A DNA stretch of 64,000 nt from assembly GCA_028285595.1 (NCBI GenBank), contig JANQOW010000007.1, forward strand, positions 103,756 through 167,755, written 5' to 3'. Positions 8,714 through 18,100 of this stretch are shown here, one piece after another. A program made the position numbers and the translations under genes. Positions within the stretch are counted from its first letter, which is position 1; each line of letters starts with the position of its first letter. This DNA comes from Hyphomicrobiales bacterium. Its GTDB lineage: Bacteria; Pseudomonadota; Alphaproteobacteria; Rhizobiales; CAJQND01. Under the pieces are notes generated by a model. It was not told where the DNA came from. It did not search any database and worked only from the letters and a program-made list of their open reading frames with translations.

Positions 8714-11700
8714 ATGTTTACGCTACAGATCTTGCACGCTTCAGATTTGGAAGGTGGCCTCGATGCGATTGCGAATGCACCTAACTTTGCAGCCATTGTT
8801 GACGCGCTTGAAATGGAAGCCGACGTAGCGGGGTACGAGTCCATTTTGCTCTCGGCCGGTGACAACTACATACCCGGTCCGTTTTTCAGCGCTGGGGGAG
8901 ATTTCAGCCTTACAGATACATATGAAGGCTTCTACAACCAACTGTTTGGCCTGATTGACACCTCGGTTCTTGACCCGTCCGCAGACACGAACGGCGATGG
9001 TTTCTTCGACAATAGCGAAATCGAAGCCGAAATCACCGCTGGCAATGTGACCTTTGAGCAGGTCTACACCGTGGACGTGAATGGCGATGGGTTTGCAGAT
9101 TATTTCGAAGAGATCGACGCGTTTGAGGGCCGCCTCGACATCTCGATCATGAACGCGCTCGGCTTTGATGCATCGGCCGTGGGCAACCATGAGTTTGACG
9201 CTGGCACCGACGCCTTTGAGAACGCCATCAACTACGATTCTGAAGAAGGTAACAGCTTGTCTACCAGCCGTTACAATGCGAACGGCACAGTTCTCGGCCA
9301 CATCAACTATCTTCAGGAAGTCGATACCCCCGGTGTTCAGTTCCCGTACCTGTCCGCCAACCTGGACTTCAGCAGCGATTTCGATGTGGGCGCGCTGTTT
9401 ACTCCGGATATCTTGGAAAACACCGCCTTTGAATCGGACTTGTTGAGCGCCCGCGACGTTCCTGCCGATCCCGCCGTACAAGGTTCCGATTCCAATGATG
9501 CGAAGATCGCCCCTGCTACCATTATCGAACGTGGTGGCGAGCGCATTGGTGTGGTGGGGGCAACCACTCAGTTGATCGCCTCAATCTCGTCGACCGGCAA
9601 CATTGACGATGTATCCAGTCCGGGCGTCAATGACATGTCCGCGCTGGCGGCAGTGCTGCAGCCCGTGATCGACGACCTTCTGGCAGGCGCTGGCGGCGAT
9701 CCCATCAACAAGATCATCCTCACCAGTCATCTTCAGCAAATTGAGCTGGAGACCGAACTCGCCAGCCTCCTGAATGGCGTCGACGTGATCATCGCTGGCG
9801 GCTCGGACACTCTTCTTGCTGACGGCCAGGACACGCTGCGCTCTGGCGACGTGGCCGATGCTGATTACCCGATTGAAGCCACTAATGCCGACGGCGATCC
9901 GGTGCTCATCGTCTCCACCGATGGCGAGTACTCCTATGTGGGCCGTCTTGTGGTTGAGTTTGATGCCAACGGTGTGGTGATCCCCGGGTCGGTTGAGGAG
10001 AATGTCTCAGGTGCGTTCGCGACTGACGATGCCGGTGTGCTGGCAGTGACCGGCGAGGCCACCTTACAGGAGGCCATAGATGCTTCCGAAAAGGGCACAC
10101 AGGTGCAGAACCTCACTCAGGAAGTTACTGCAATCGTGACCGCTCTGGATGGTGACATTGCAGGTGAAGCCAGCGTCTACCTCAACGGCCAGCGCTCATC
10201 CGTCCGGACCGAAGAAACCAACCTCGGTAACCTGACGGCCGATGCCAATCTTGCTGCCGCACAGGAGGTTGATCCGGAGGTCATGGTCTCCATCAAAAAC
10301 GGCGGCGGCATCCGTGCAGCCATCGGGGAGATTGTGGACAATGGTGATGGCACGGTCTCCCTGACCCCCACGGCCGCCAACCCTCTGTCAGGCAAAGAAG
10401 CCGGCGAGATTAGCGAGCTCGATATTGATAACGTTCTGCGCTTCAACAATGGCCTCGTGACTGTGGAACTGACGCCTGAGGAACTCAAGATAATCCTGGA
10501 ACACGCGGTTGCAGCGACCGGGGAAGGCAACACTCCTGGCCAGTTTCCGCAAGTGGGCGGCATTCACTTCTCGTTCGATCCCAACGGCACGGCACAAGTC
10601 CTAGGTGACGGCGGTACCGTGCTCACTGAGGGCACCCGTATTCAAAATGTTTCCCTCATCGACGAGAATGGTACTCCCACCCTTCTTCTCATCGAGGATG
10701 GCGTTGTAACGGCCGGTGCGCCTGAAAGCATCAAGGTCGTGACCCTGAACTTCCTGGCGGGTGGCGGCGATGGCTATCCGTTCTCGGAATTCTCTACGGT
10801 GAGCGACCTGATGATCGGCGAGCAGGAAGCGTTGTCTAACTTCCTGACCGATAACTTCCCGAAAGACGGTCCTGAGAGCTTCAACATTGCCGATACCAAT
10901 GTAGGCCGCGATGCGCGCATCCAGAATCTGGATGAGCGCTCCGACACGGTTGATGCGCCGGTGGCGACGCAAGATCTTCTTTTTGAGACCTATGCGGAGT
11001 TCCAGGGTGAAGGCGGCGAAGGTGCGTCTGAATCCGTGGCGCACGAAGACGGCAAACTTTACACCACCAATGGCGAGTTGGACCGGATCGACATCTTCGA
11101 GATCCCGTCCGTAGCCCCAACCATTCTGGCCCCCTCGGCAACAAACGATTTCATCGATCTCTCCGGGTTGCCGGGGTACGACGCGGTTCAGTCGGTCGCG
11201 ATTGCCAACGGTGTCGTGGCGGTAGCCATCAGCCGTGCCGCTGACGAGATCAGTGTGTTTGGCCAGACGGCCTCTCAGGCTCAGCCTGGCTTCGTGGCTC
11301 TATTCGATGCAGAGACCAAAGCCCTGCTGTCTACAATCGACGTGGGCAACCTACCTGACCAACTGACCTTCTCACCAGACGGGAACACCTTGCTGGTGGC
11401 TGGTGAAGGCGAGAAGAATGAAGACAGCGAACATGATGACAACCCGCTGGGCACGGTCGCCATTATCGACGTCACCGACCCGACCTCTCCCTCCAGCGAC
11501 CTCTTGGACTTCACCCAGTTCAACGGTTTTGAAGAGTTCGCCCGGAACGCAGGTATCCGAATCCAGGAAGGCGTGAATTTCGGCGAAGACGTGGAGCCGG
11601 AATACATCGCCGTCAGCCCCGATGGCACCACGGCGTTCGTCTCCTTGCAGGAGAACAACTCCATCGCCAAGATTGATCTGACCACGGGTGAAATCGTCGA

Positions 11701-14700
11701 TATCTTCTCGCTCGGAACGGTAGACTTCTCCAGCGACAGTGAGTTGGATGCCGACGACAATGGTGTGATCAACATCCGGAACTTCGACAATCTCGTAGGC
11801 TTCCGCATGGCAGATGCCATCGCTTCGTTTGAGATTGACGGTATGACCTACGTGGCCACAGCCAACGAAGGTGACAGCCGTGACTTTGATGAAGACCGTG
11901 TTGAAGATCTGGCGGAAGACGGCCTTATCGACGAAGGCGTCGATACCGAAGGGCTTGGGCGTCTGGAGGTTTCCACAACAGACGGTGACGATGATGGTGA
12001 TGGAGACATCGACACGATCCACACCTTCTCTTCGCGCTCCTTCTCCATATTCGATGCAGACGGCAATCTGGTCTTCGACAGCGGTTCTGAGTTTGAGAAG
12101 ATCATCGCAGAAATCGCTCCAGAGCGTTTTAACGACGACGATGGCGATGATGGCGAAGACCGCTCCGATGCCAAAGGGCCTGAGCCTGAAGCCATTGCCG
12201 TAGGCCAGATCGAGGACAAGGTCTTCGCCTTCATCGGGCTGGAGCGCGACAGCGGCATCATGATCTACGACATCACAGAACCGGCAAACGCCACTTTTGT
12301 GAACTACATCCCGCCGAAATTCGTCGACACAACTCCGGAAGGCGAAGTTGCGCGTCATGCGCCGGAAGTGATCACGTTCATCTCGGCAGAGGAGAGCCAG
12401 ACCGGCAACGCGCAGATCGCTGTGGCCTATGAGGTCTCAGGCTCAACCATCGTCTACGATCTGACGCCGGCCGTACCGCTGGTCGACATCCCGCAGATCC
12501 AGGGCGCCGGCCACATTTCCGAGTTTGATGGCATGGAGGTTCGGACCCAAGGCATCGTTACCGCTGTCGATAGCAACGGTTTCTATCTTCAGGACCCAGA
12601 TGGTGACGGTGATACCGACACTTCGGACGGCATCTTCGTCTTCACCGGAAGTGCACCAACGGTGGCGGTCGGCGATGAAGCAGAAGTCCGCGGCGATGTG
12701 TCCGAATTTATCCCGGGCGGTGCCGGCACCGGCAACCTTTCCATCACGCAGATCGCCGCCGCAACAGTTGCGGTTCTGTCGTCAGGCAACGCTTTGCCGG
12801 CGGCGACCTTGATCGGTCAGAACGGGTATGCGCCGCCCACCGACAAGATCATCTCTGAAGGCGAATTGCCGGTGAACCTGCAAACCGATCCGGGCACCTT
12901 CAACCCGGCTGAAGACGGTATCGACTTCTACGAAAGCCTGGAAGGCATGCTGGTCACCATCGACGATCCGGTGGCCACTTCTGTCACCAACCGGTTCGGG
13001 GAAACCTGGGTCGTGGGCGACGATGGTGCGAACGTTACCACGCCAAACGGTGGTTTGAATGACCGCGGCGCTTTGAATCTCAACGCCGATGCGGATGGCT
13101 TCGGAGATCTCAATCCTGAGCGCATTCAGATCCAATTCGACAATGGGATTCAGCCTGGCTTCAGTGAAACCATAGAGGTTGGAGACAATCTGTCGGATGT
13201 CACGGGGGTTGTGAGCTACGGCTTCGGTAACTTCGAAGTGCTCGCGACGGACCCCTTCACCATTGAGGAGCCCTCCAGCAATGTGGCCGAAACCACGGAG
13301 ATTGCTGCCGGCGATGAAACCCTGACAGTGGCCACGTATAATGTGTTCAACGTAACCTCGAACCCGGCGGACAATGACACCGCTCAGATCGCTTTGCTGG
13401 CGCAGCAAATCGTCAATAATCTGGGCAGCCCGGACATCCTTGCTTTGCAGGAAATCCAGGACAATAGCGGCGTGACAGACGACGGTACGCTCGATGCGGA
13501 CCAAACGCTGCAAGCGCTCGTCGATGCGATCGTTGCAGCCGGCGGACCAGAATATGCGTTCGAAAGCGCTATCGTTGATGTGGATGGCGAAACGGGCGGT
13601 GTGCCGGGCGGCAACATCCGCAACGCCTTCCTGTACAACGACGACCGCGTGGATGTGCAGGACATCACAACCTTGGAGGTGGCCGAACTGACCGCCTTGG
13701 GTGTCAGCGATCCGAATGCGTTCGACGGTACACGCGATCCGCTGCTTGGCACGTTTGAATTCAACGGCGAAGAGATCACCCTGATTAACAACCACTTCAC
13801 CTCAAGGTTTGGTTCTGAGCCGATCTATGGTGGCAATCAGCCATTCCTTCAGGCCGGCGAGGCTGAACGGGAGAACGAAGCCAAGACCATCAACGAAGTC
13901 GTCGATGCGCTCCTGGCCGCCGATATGGACGCCAATGTGGTGGTTCTGGGCGATCTCAACACCTTTGAATTCACCGACGAGCTGACGGAAGATCTGCCGG
14001 GTGTTGGGGATGAGAAAGTTCTCACCAACCTTATCGACCAGCTCCCAGGTGATGAAGCCTATACCTTCAACTTCCAGGGCAACGCCCAGGTTCTCGACCA
14101 TGTGTTCGTCACCGACGGCCTCTTGGAAGGTGCAGAGATTGATATTGTCCACATCAACACCGATTTCGCTACATCCGCCTCAGATCATGAGGCCGTGGTG
14201 GCTGGGTTCCAGTTTGAGGAAGACACGACCGGTGAAACCATTATAGGCACCAACCGGAGAGACTTCCTGGAAGGCACTGAGCTCGACGATGAGATCTTTG
14301 CCTTGAAATCCCGTGATGTGGTGATGGCTGGCGATGGCAATGACTTTGTCAACGGCGGCAGAGGTCGGGACTTCATTGAAGGTGGTAAAGGCGACGATGA
14401 GCTGGAAGGCGATCGGGGCCGCGATACGATTGACGGTGAAGAGGGCGAAGACTTCATCAACGGTGGCCGCGGGGGAGACAACCTGATTGGCGGTGAAGAC
14501 GCGGATACCTTCTTCTTCGTTGCACGGGATGGCTTCGACACGATCTTCGACTTTGAGGACGGCATCGACACGATCCAGTTTGGAGGCGGTCTGACCTTTG
14601 GGGATCTGGAGATTAATGATCGGTTCGGCGGTGCACGCATTGACTACGCCGGCGGCCGCATCAAGCTTCTCGATGTGGATGCCTCCCAACTGACCATGGA

Positions 14701-14719
14701 CGATTTCGACTTCGTCTAA
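8714..14719 (+). CDS. Giant RTX exoprotein: 5'-nucleotidase + beta-propeller + DNase-like domain
   Basis: A 2001-residue multidomain protein. Residues about 1-450 are a calcineurin-type 5'-nucleotidase/2',3'-cyclic phosphodiesterase (HASDLEGG, GNHEFDAG, TSHLQQ), with EF-hand-like DTNGDGF and DVNGDGF loops inserted. About 460-730 form the 5'-nucleotidase C-terminal domain (KNGGGIRAA). About 740-1250 form a choice-of-anchor-I type propeller. About 1255-1525 are OB-fold-like. About 1535-1835 form an endonuclease/exonuclease/phosphatase domain (ATYNVFN, LQEIQD, LGDLNTFE, SDHEA). The end carries GGxGxD calcium-binding RTX repeats (about 1850-1930) and a type I secretion tail. There is no signal peptide, as expected for type I export. 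The start at 8714 is chosen for AGGGGT upstream and because the family homology begins at FTLQILHASDL. It probably releases phosphate from extracellular DNA and nucleotides. No secretion genes are adjacent. Confidence 0.9.
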   Translation: MFTLQILHASDLEGGLDAIANAPNFAAIVDALEMEADVAGYESILLSAGDNYIPGPFFSAGGDFSLTDTYEGFYNQLFGLIDTSVLDPSADTNGDGFFDNSEIEAEITAGNVTFEQVYTVDVNGDGFADYFEEIDAFEGRLDISIMNALGFDASAVGNHEFDAGTDAFENAINYDSEEGNSLSTSRYNANGTVLGHINYLQEVDTPGVQFPYLSANLDFSSDFDVGALFTPDILENTAFESDLLSARDVPADPAVQGSDSNDAKIAPATIIERGGERIGVVGATTQLIASISSTGNIDDVSSPGVNDMSALAAVLQPVIDDLLAGAGGDPINKIILTSHLQQIELETELASLLNGVDVIIAGGSDTLLADGQDTLRSGDVADADYPIEATNADGDPVLIVSTDGEYSYVGRLVVEFDANGVVIPGSVEENVSGAFATDDAGVLAVTGEATLQEAIDASEKGTQVQNLTQEVTAIVTALDGDIAGEASVYLNGQRSSVRTEETNLGNLTADANLAAAQEVDPEVMVSIKNGGGIRAAIGEIVDNGDGTVSLTPTAANPLSGKEAGEISELDIDNVLRFNNGLVTVELTPEELKIILEHAVAATGEGNTPGQFPQVGGIHFSFDPNGTAQVLGDGGTVLTEGTRIQNVSLIDENGTPTLLLIEDGVVTAGAPESIKVVTLNFLAGGGDGYPFSEFSTVSDLMIGEQEALSNFLTDNFPKDGPESFNIADTNVGRDARIQNLDERSDTVDAPVATQDLLFETYAEFQGEGGEGASESVAHEDGKLYTTNGELDRIDIFEIPSVAPTILAPSATNDFIDLSGLPGYDAVQSVAIANGVVAVAISRAADEISVFGQTASQAQPGFVALFDAETKALLSTIDVGNLPDQLTFSPDGNTLLVAGEGEKNEDSEHDDNPLGTVAIIDVTDPTSPSSDLLDFTQFNGFEEFARNAGIRIQEGVNFGEDVEPEYIAVSPDGTTAFVSLQENNSIAKIDLTTGEIVDIFSLGTVDFSSDSELDADDNGVINIRNFDNLVGFRMADAIASFEIDGMTYVATANEGDSRDFDEDRVEDLAEDGLIDEGVDTEGLGRLEVSTTDGDDDGDGDIDTIHTFSSRSFSIFDADGNLVFDSGSEFEKIIAEIAPERFNDDDGDDGEDRSDAKGPEPEAIAVGQIEDKVFAFIGLERDSGIMIYDITEPANATFVNYIPPKFVDTTPEGEVARHAPEVITFISAEESQTGNAQIAVAYEVSGSTIVYDLTPAVPLVDIPQIQGAGHISEFDGMEVRTQGIVTAVDSNGFYLQDPDGDGDTDTSDGIFVFTGSAPTVAVGDEAEVRGDVSEFIPGGAGTGNLSITQIAAATVAVLSSGNALPAATLIGQNGYAPPTDKIISEGELPVNLQTDPGTFNPAEDGIDFYESLEGMLVTIDDPVATSVTNRFGETWVVGDDGANVTTPNGGLNDRGALNLNADADGFGDLNPERIQIQFDNGIQPGFSETIEVGDNLSDVTGVVSYGFGNFEVLATDPFTIEEPSSNVAETTEIAAGDETLTVATYNVFNVTSNPADNDTAQIALLAQQIVNNLGSPDILALQEIQDNSGVTDDGTLDADQTLQALVDAIVAAGGPEYAFESAIVDVDGETGGVPGGNIRNAFLYNDDRVDVQDITTLEVAELTALGVSDPNAFDGTRDPLLGTFEFNGEEITLINNHFTSRFGSEPIYGGNQPFLQAGEAERENEAKTINEVVDALLAADMDANVVVLGDLNTFEFTDELTEDLPGVGDEKVLTNLIDQLPGDEAYTFNFQGNAQVLDHVFVTDGLLEGAEIDIVHINTDFATSASDHEAVVAGFQFEEDTTGETIIGTNRRDFLEGTELDDEIFALKSRDVVMAGDGNDFVNGGRGRDFIEGGKGDDELEGDRGRDTIDGEEGEDFINGGRGGDNLIGGEDADTFFFVARDGFDTIFDFEDGIDTIQFGGGLTFGDLEINDRFGGARIDYAGGRIKLLDVDASQLTMDDFDFV

Positions 14720-14795
14720 ACGAACGCTGCTCCATTGATTATGGCGGCTTATCCGGTGGCGCGCTCGCAGATCGAAATTCTTGGATCCAGAGCGC

Positions 14796-14827
14796 GGCAC
14801 CGGACCCGTCAACGGTCCGCAGGTGCC
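14796..14827 (+). terminator. Candidate terminator or attenuator hairpin
   Basis: GGCACC and GGACC pair with GGTCC and GGTGCC (11 bp, one 3-base bulge, 7-base loop). A modestly T-rich stretch follows. It would end the exoprotein transcript 75 bp after its stop, upstream of the ugpA Pho box. Confidence 0.45.
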
Positions 14828-14860
14828 TTCGTTGCTTCCGCCAAAAAGCAGAGATGCAGC

Positions 14861-14900
14861 GCGTCATGCAGACGTTGCGAAGCTGTCGTTTCGTCGTCAC
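14861..14900 (+). promoter_or_regulatory. Candidate Pho box for the ugp operon
   Basis: CTGTCGT (14883) and TCGTCAC (14894) are 11 bp apart, and another half-site, GCGTCAT (14861), lies exactly 22 bp upstream. The array ends 38 bp before the ugpA start, a normal Pho-box distance. PhoB binding is inferred. Confidence 0.55.
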
Positions 14901-14938
14901 GGAGTTCTGTTTTCAATAATCTCTTCAGAGGAGGCAGG

Positions 14939-15871
14939 ATGGTTGCGACAGATACCGTTGCGACGGATAGAGCGGCGCTATTTGGCAACACCCGTCGACG
15001 CAAGGCAGGAACAAGATTGCCTTACTTGTTGCTCCTCCCGGCGCTTTTCTTTCTGACGCTCTTCACCTATTGGCCTCTGGTTCAGGCCATGTTCTCGTCG
15101 CTTTCATCCAAACGGCGTGTCAATGATCCGGACACATTTGCGGGCCTTCAGAACTATCAACGCTTGTTCGCCGACACCGACTTCCAGGCCGCTGCAGTGA
15201 ATAACCTGATTTATGCGGTAGGCACGGTTGTCCCAAGCATCATCTTGGCGCTCATCTTTGCGCTCATGCTGCGCGAAAGCACGCGGTTCAGCGCCTTCAT
15301 GCGCTCAGCCCTGTTCTTCCCAACGCTCATCCCACTTGTTGCTGCATCCGCACTCTTCATATTCATCTTCCTGCCGGACATCGGCTTGTTGGATCACTAT
15401 TTGAAGAAGCTCGGTGCGCGCTCGGTCAACTGGACGGGAGACCCCTCGATTGCGTTAGCCTCTCTCATTGCCATGACGGTTTGGAAGAATGCAGGCTATT
15501 ACATGCTGTTCTTCCTTGCCGGTCTGCAGGGGATCTCGAAGGATGCTGAAGAAGCGGCCATCATTGAAGGGGCCAATCTCTTCCAGCGCATCTGGTATGT
15601 AATTCTGCCATTACTCGGGCCGACCATCGCCTTTGTGGTCGTGATCGCCCTCATCAATTCGATCACTCAGGTCGATCATGTGATCGTTATGACCCAAGGA
15701 GGCCCCAACAACTCCACGAGCCTTCTCCTGTTCTACATCTACCAGCAGGCCCACGAGTACTTTGATCTTGGCAAGGCCACCGCTGCAACGGTTGTGACCT
15801 TGGGCGTGTTGCTGGTGATTTCGGTCTTTTCCCTGCGCAGCATGGAACGGCGGATCCACTATGAGAAATAG
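14939..15871 (+). CDS. ugpA: Glycerol-3-phosphate-type ABC importer permease (UgpA-like)
   Basis: A 310-residue inner-membrane permease of the MalF/UgpA class with six transmembrane segments. The cytoplasmic EAA loop reads about EEAAIIEGANLFQRIWYVILPLL. I start at the ATG at 14939, which has a strong GAGGAGG ribosome site. The longer frame from 14735 reads through the hairpin and Pho box and is not protein-like. First gene of ugpA-ugpE-ugpB-gpdQ, with the ATPase encoded opposite. The sequence alone shows a carbohydrate-uptake-1 family importer. The glycerol-3-phosphate or glycerophosphodiester assignment rests on similarity to UgpA, the adjacent phosphodiesterase and the Pho box. Confidence 0.82.
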   Translation: MVATDTVATDRAALFGNTRRRKAGTRLPYLLLLPALFFLTLFTYWPLVQAMFSSLSSKRRVNDPDTFAGLQNYQRLFADTDFQAAAVNNLIYAVGTVVPSIILALIFALMLRESTRFSAFMRSALFFPTLIPLVAASALFIFIFLPDIGLLDHYLKKLGARSVNWTGDPSIALASLIAMTVWKNAGYYMLFFLAGLQGISKDAEEAAIIEGANLFQRIWYVILPLLGPTIAFVVVIALINSITQVDHVIVMTQGGPNNSTSLLLFYIYQQAHEYFDLGKATAATVVTLGVLLVISVFSLRSMERRIHYEK

Positions 15872-16706
15872 TCTCCGCAATCGCGAACACCTCCAGGCGC
15901 GTTCGGCCCTGATCGTGCTCTGCGCCATTGCTTTGGTGTGGGCGGCACCGTTCTTGTGGATGGTTGTGGCCAGCCTGCGGCCGGACAGTTTCGGCGGGCT
16001 CAACATGGCCTCCTTGATCCCAGACTTTGTCCCTACAACCCAGCACTTTCAGTACGCCTGGGAGGATGGGAATTTTCCGCTCTGGTATCTGAACTCCTTC
16101 ATTCTGGTAACCGGAACACTTGCCGTCCAACTGGTCACCGTGTCGATGGCCGGTTACGCCTTTGCAAGGCTCGAGTTTCCCGGCAAGGACACGCTCTTTT
16201 ACATCTTCCTGCTCCAGCTCATGCTGGTGCCGCCGGTGCTGATTGTGCCCAACCTCACCACCCTGGTGAAGCTGGGGCTGTATGACAGCCTGGTGGGCGT
16301 CATGGCGCCCTATTGGGGCTCGGCCTTCGGCACTTTCCTCATGCGCCAGGTGTTCCGCACCATCCCCCGCGACTTTGAGGATGCGGCCATCATCGATGGC
16401 TGCACCTGGTGGCAATTGCTCATTCACGTGCTGATCCCCTTGGCCAAGCCGGGGTTGATCGCTTTCTCCGTGGTTTCGGTTGTCTTCCACTGGAACGAGT
16501 TTTTATGGCCGCTCATGGTGATCAATGACCCTGACAAACAGGTGCTCACCGTCGGCCTTGTGAGCTTCGCGCTTGGCGCGGAGGGGGCGTCTGACTGGGG
16601 GCTGATTGCCGCCGGGACGCTTCTCGTGACGGCGCCGCTGTTTGTTGCGTTTGTTCTGTTCCAACGGCAGTTCGTCAACAGTTTCATGTTCTCAGGCGTC
16701 AAATAG
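15861..16706 (+). CDS. ugpE: Glycerol-3-phosphate-type ABC importer permease (UgpE-like)
   Basis: A 281-residue permease of the MalG/UgpE class, overlapping ugpA by 11 bp. It has an N-terminal signal-anchor helix (ALIVLCAIALVWAAPFLWMVVAS), five further membrane segments, and the EAA-type cytoplasmic loop FEDAAIIDGCTWWQLLIHVLIPLAKPG near residues 172-194, where the ATPase docks. It forms the heterodimeric channel with the ugpA product. The overlap suggests coupled translation and 1:1 synthesis. The class is certain and the substrate is inferred from neighbours. Confidence 0.85.
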   Translation: MRNSLRNREHLQARSALIVLCAIALVWAAPFLWMVVASLRPDSFGGLNMASLIPDFVPTTQHFQYAWEDGNFPLWYLNSFILVTGTLAVQLVTVSMAGYAFARLEFPGKDTLFYIFLLQLMLVPPVLIVPNLTTLVKLGLYDSLVGVMAPYWGSAFGTFLMRQVFRTIPRDFEDAAIIDGCTWWQLLIHVLIPLAKPGLIAFSVVSVVFHWNEFLWPLMVINDPDKQVLTVGLVSFALGAEGASDWGLIAAGTLLVTAPLFVAFVLFQRQFVNSFMFSGVK

Positions 16707-16718
16707 GAGGACCCCCCA

Positions 16719-18029
16719 ATGCGCACGAGAAAAATCCTGGCAGGTGTTGCGGCACTTGCCCTGTCTGCTGTTATCGCCGGTACGGCGGTTGCGGCGGAAC
16801 GTATCGAGTTCATGTTCCCTGCCCCGGTGCAGGGCAAGCTTTCGCGCGAAATGCAAAAGCTTGTGAAGGAATTCAACGGCTCCCAATCCGATGTGGAAGT
16901 GGTGGGCGTGTTCACCGGCTCCTACGACAATACCAAGGTGAAGTCGCAAGCATCTGCAGAGGCCGGCAAGCCTCCAGCAGTTGTCTTGATGTCGGCCAAC
17001 TTTGCCGCTGAACTCGCCATGAACGATCTGATCGTTCCCATGGCTGAACTGATGAAGCCGGCCGGTGTGGACCCGGAGAAGTTTATTGGTGAGTTTTGGC
17101 CAGCGGTGCGCCCGAACTCCTATTTCAACGGCACGCTCTATGCGGTCCCGTTCCAGAATTCCACACCGATCCTTTACTACAACAAGGAACATTTCGCAGA
17201 AGCCGGTATCACCAAGGCACCGGAAACCTGGTCTGAGTGGATCGAAACCGCCAAGAAGCTGACCAAAGCGGACGGCGAACGCTGGGGCGTGATGATGCCT
17301 TCCAACTATGACTATAATGGTTGGCTGGTTCAGGCCCTGGTCATGGCCAATGGAGGTCAGTTCTACAACACCGACTATCCCGGCGAGATCTACTATGACC
17401 ACGCCTCCACGAAAGGTGCTTTGAAGTTCTGGCGCGACCTGGCGCACGAGCACAAGGTGATGCCCACAGGCGTGACCAACTCCAAGCAGGTCTCCACCTC
17501 GTTCTTTGCCGGCAAGTCGTCCATGATTGTTCTATCCACGGGCGCCCTGTCCTTCGTGCGTGAGAACGCCAAGTTCGACTATGACGTGGCCTTCATCCCG
17601 CGCAATGTGCGCAACGCCGTGCCCATCGGTGGAGCTTCGCTGGTCTCCTTCAAAGGCACCACGCCGGAGCAGAAAAAAGCCGCGTGGCAGTTTATCTCTT
17701 GGTTGACCTCCAAGGAAACCATCGGCCACTGGTCGCGGTTTACCGGCTACTTCTCACCGCGCCAAACCGCTTACGACATGCCGGAGATGAAGGAGTTCAT
17801 TCAAAAGAACCCGGATGCTCTGCGCGCGGTTGATCAGCTGAAATATGCTCAGCCCTGGATCGCCACCTATAACACAGTGGGCGTGCGCAAGGCCGTTGAA
17901 GATCAGATGCAGGCTCTGCTCTCTGATCCCAATCTGTCGATCGATGAAGCCACAGCCAAGGCGCAGAAAGATGCTGACGAGCTGATGAAGCCCTACATCG
18001 AGAAGACCGCAGGCGCCCTGATCAACTGA
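16719..18029 (+). CDS. ugpB: Periplasmic glycerol-3-phosphate-type binding protein (UgpB-like)
   Basis: A 436-residue extracellular solute-binding protein family 1. A Sec signal peptide (KILAGVAALALSAVIAGTAVAA) is cut near residue 25, and the mature domain follows with the family-typical FTGSYDNTKVK, YAVPFQNSTPILYYNK and TGYFSPR segments. These stretches resemble UgpB-type phosphate-ester binders. AGGAGG lies upstream of the ATG. A stable hairpin at 18053-18076 follows the stop and may protect this upstream mRNA so that the binding protein is made in excess. Ligand specificity is inferred, not seen. Confidence 0.84.
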   Translation: MRTRKILAGVAALALSAVIAGTAVAAERIEFMFPAPVQGKLSREMQKLVKEFNGSQSDVEVVGVFTGSYDNTKVKSQASAEAGKPPAVVLMSANFAAELAMNDLIVPMAELMKPAGVDPEKFIGEFWPAVRPNSYFNGTLYAVPFQNSTPILYYNKEHFAEAGITKAPETWSEWIETAKKLTKADGERWGVMMPSNYDYNGWLVQALVMANGGQFYNTDYPGEIYYDHASTKGALKFWRDLAHEHKVMPTGVTNSKQVSTSFFAGKSSMIVLSTGALSFVRENAKFDYDVAFIPRNVRNAVPIGGASLVSFKGTTPEQKKAAWQFISWLTSKETIGHWSRFTGYFSPRQTAYDMPEMKEFIQKNPDALRAVDQLKYAQPWIATYNTVGVRKAVEDQMQALLSDPNLSIDEATAKAQKDADELMKPYIEKTAGALIN

Positions 18030-18052
18030 TCCAGATCGCGCCACGCAACAGA

Positions 18053-18076
18053 GCCCGGCCGCTCAGGCGGCTGGGC
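18053..18076 (+). repeat. Intercistronic hairpin after ugpB
   Basis: Ten-base arms GCCCGGCCGC and GCGGCTGGGC (one G-U pair) enclose a TCAG loop. No T-run follows, so it is more likely an mRNA-stabilising or attenuating stem than a full terminator. Confidence 0.5.
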
Positions 18077-18100
18077 AACTTTCCCCTGGAGGAGCCGGAC

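Noticed and set aside
8741..9481. Long minus-strand frame opposite the exoprotein
   Set aside because: Shadow of the strongly coding plus strand; composition follows complementary codon bias and there is no family match or ribosome site. The same applies to 11372-12358, 12782-13795 and 14180-14812.
15687..16490. 267-codon minus-strand frame opposite ugpA/ugpE
   Set aside because: Rich in H, Q, R and G as typical for antisense of membrane-protein genes; the plus-strand permeases are certain.
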